Shown: positions 63,924 through 64,000 of the stretch, in pieces
How positions within the stretch are numbered: the stretch's first letter is position 1
Layout of the letters: every line of letters begins with the position of its first letter
Assembly: GCA_030674155.1 (NCBI GenBank)
Contig: CM060323.1
Location: forward strand, 3,026,971-3,090,970
Source: Stramonita haemastoma
Taxonomy: Eukaryota; Mollusca; Gastropoda; Neogastropoda; Muricidae
Reading direction: 5' to 3'
Length of the DNA: 64,000 nt
Made by a program: the position numbers and the translations under genes
The notes under the pieces: generated by a model
Told to the model about the DNA's origin: nothing
Database searches by the model: none
What the model saw: only the letters and a program-made list of their open reading frames with translations

Positions 63924-64000
63924 ATGTTAGCACCACCTGTAGTAGAGGAAATGTTAACACTTCTTGCGGAAAATAAGTCAAGTTGAAAGGAGTGTTATTA

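Overview
The window is animal nuclear DNA, most probably from a marine gastropod mollusc. It has sparse coding islands with GT/AG introns, many tRNA-derived SINEs and 5'-truncated LINEs of types I associate with mollusc genomes, and an extreme load of microsatellites and degenerate 25-75 bp minisatellites. The mollusc assignment is recall; no search was run. There is no prokaryotic gene layout, rRNA, free-standing tRNA gene or CRISPR array.

Three host genes can be supported. (1) A + strand gene at 57050-61674 encodes a secreted protein with a signal peptide and repeated six-cysteine pacifastin/VWC-like modules. Its three exons (57050-57284, 58561-59245, 60988-61674) join in phase, apart from one base that seems to be missing in exon 2. 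(2) The 3'-terminal coding block of a + strand EGF-repeat protein lies at about 31870-32823 and holds four EGF-like domains interrupted by frame breaks. (3) On the - strand, two small exons (35950-35833 and 33248-33193) join in phase into a cysteine-containing C-terminus I do not recognise. This gene converges tail to tail with the EGF gene.

Layout. 1-31 kb: transposon relics (RTE-like LINE at 1-715, LINE 3' ends, a CR1/L2-like reverse transcriptase relic at 15.95-16.6 kb, many SINEs) and microsatellites, with minisatellites at 9.9-10.8 and 23.1-24.2 kb. 31-36 kb: the convergent gene pair. 36-48 kb: SINE-rich spacer with RTE-like relics. 48-52 kb: a pentamer-built satellite, an ACTAC array and a 31-bp minisatellite. 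52.7-56.1 kb: unique DNA, a LINE RNase H ORF, a SINE and two minisatellites. 57-61.7 kb: the pacifastin/VWC-like gene. 61.8-63.9 kb: minisatellites again.

The most unusual structure is intron 2 of the pacifastin/VWC-like gene. The sequence spanning the 3' end of exon 2 and its 5' splice site (TTTGATGACTTCAGG|GTAAGT) has been amplified into about 1 kb of 28-33 bp degenerate repeats running into the intron. Many units keep a GTAAGT-like motif, and two further units in opposite orientations lie near the far end of the intron. A possible second case is at 51.1-52.0 kb.
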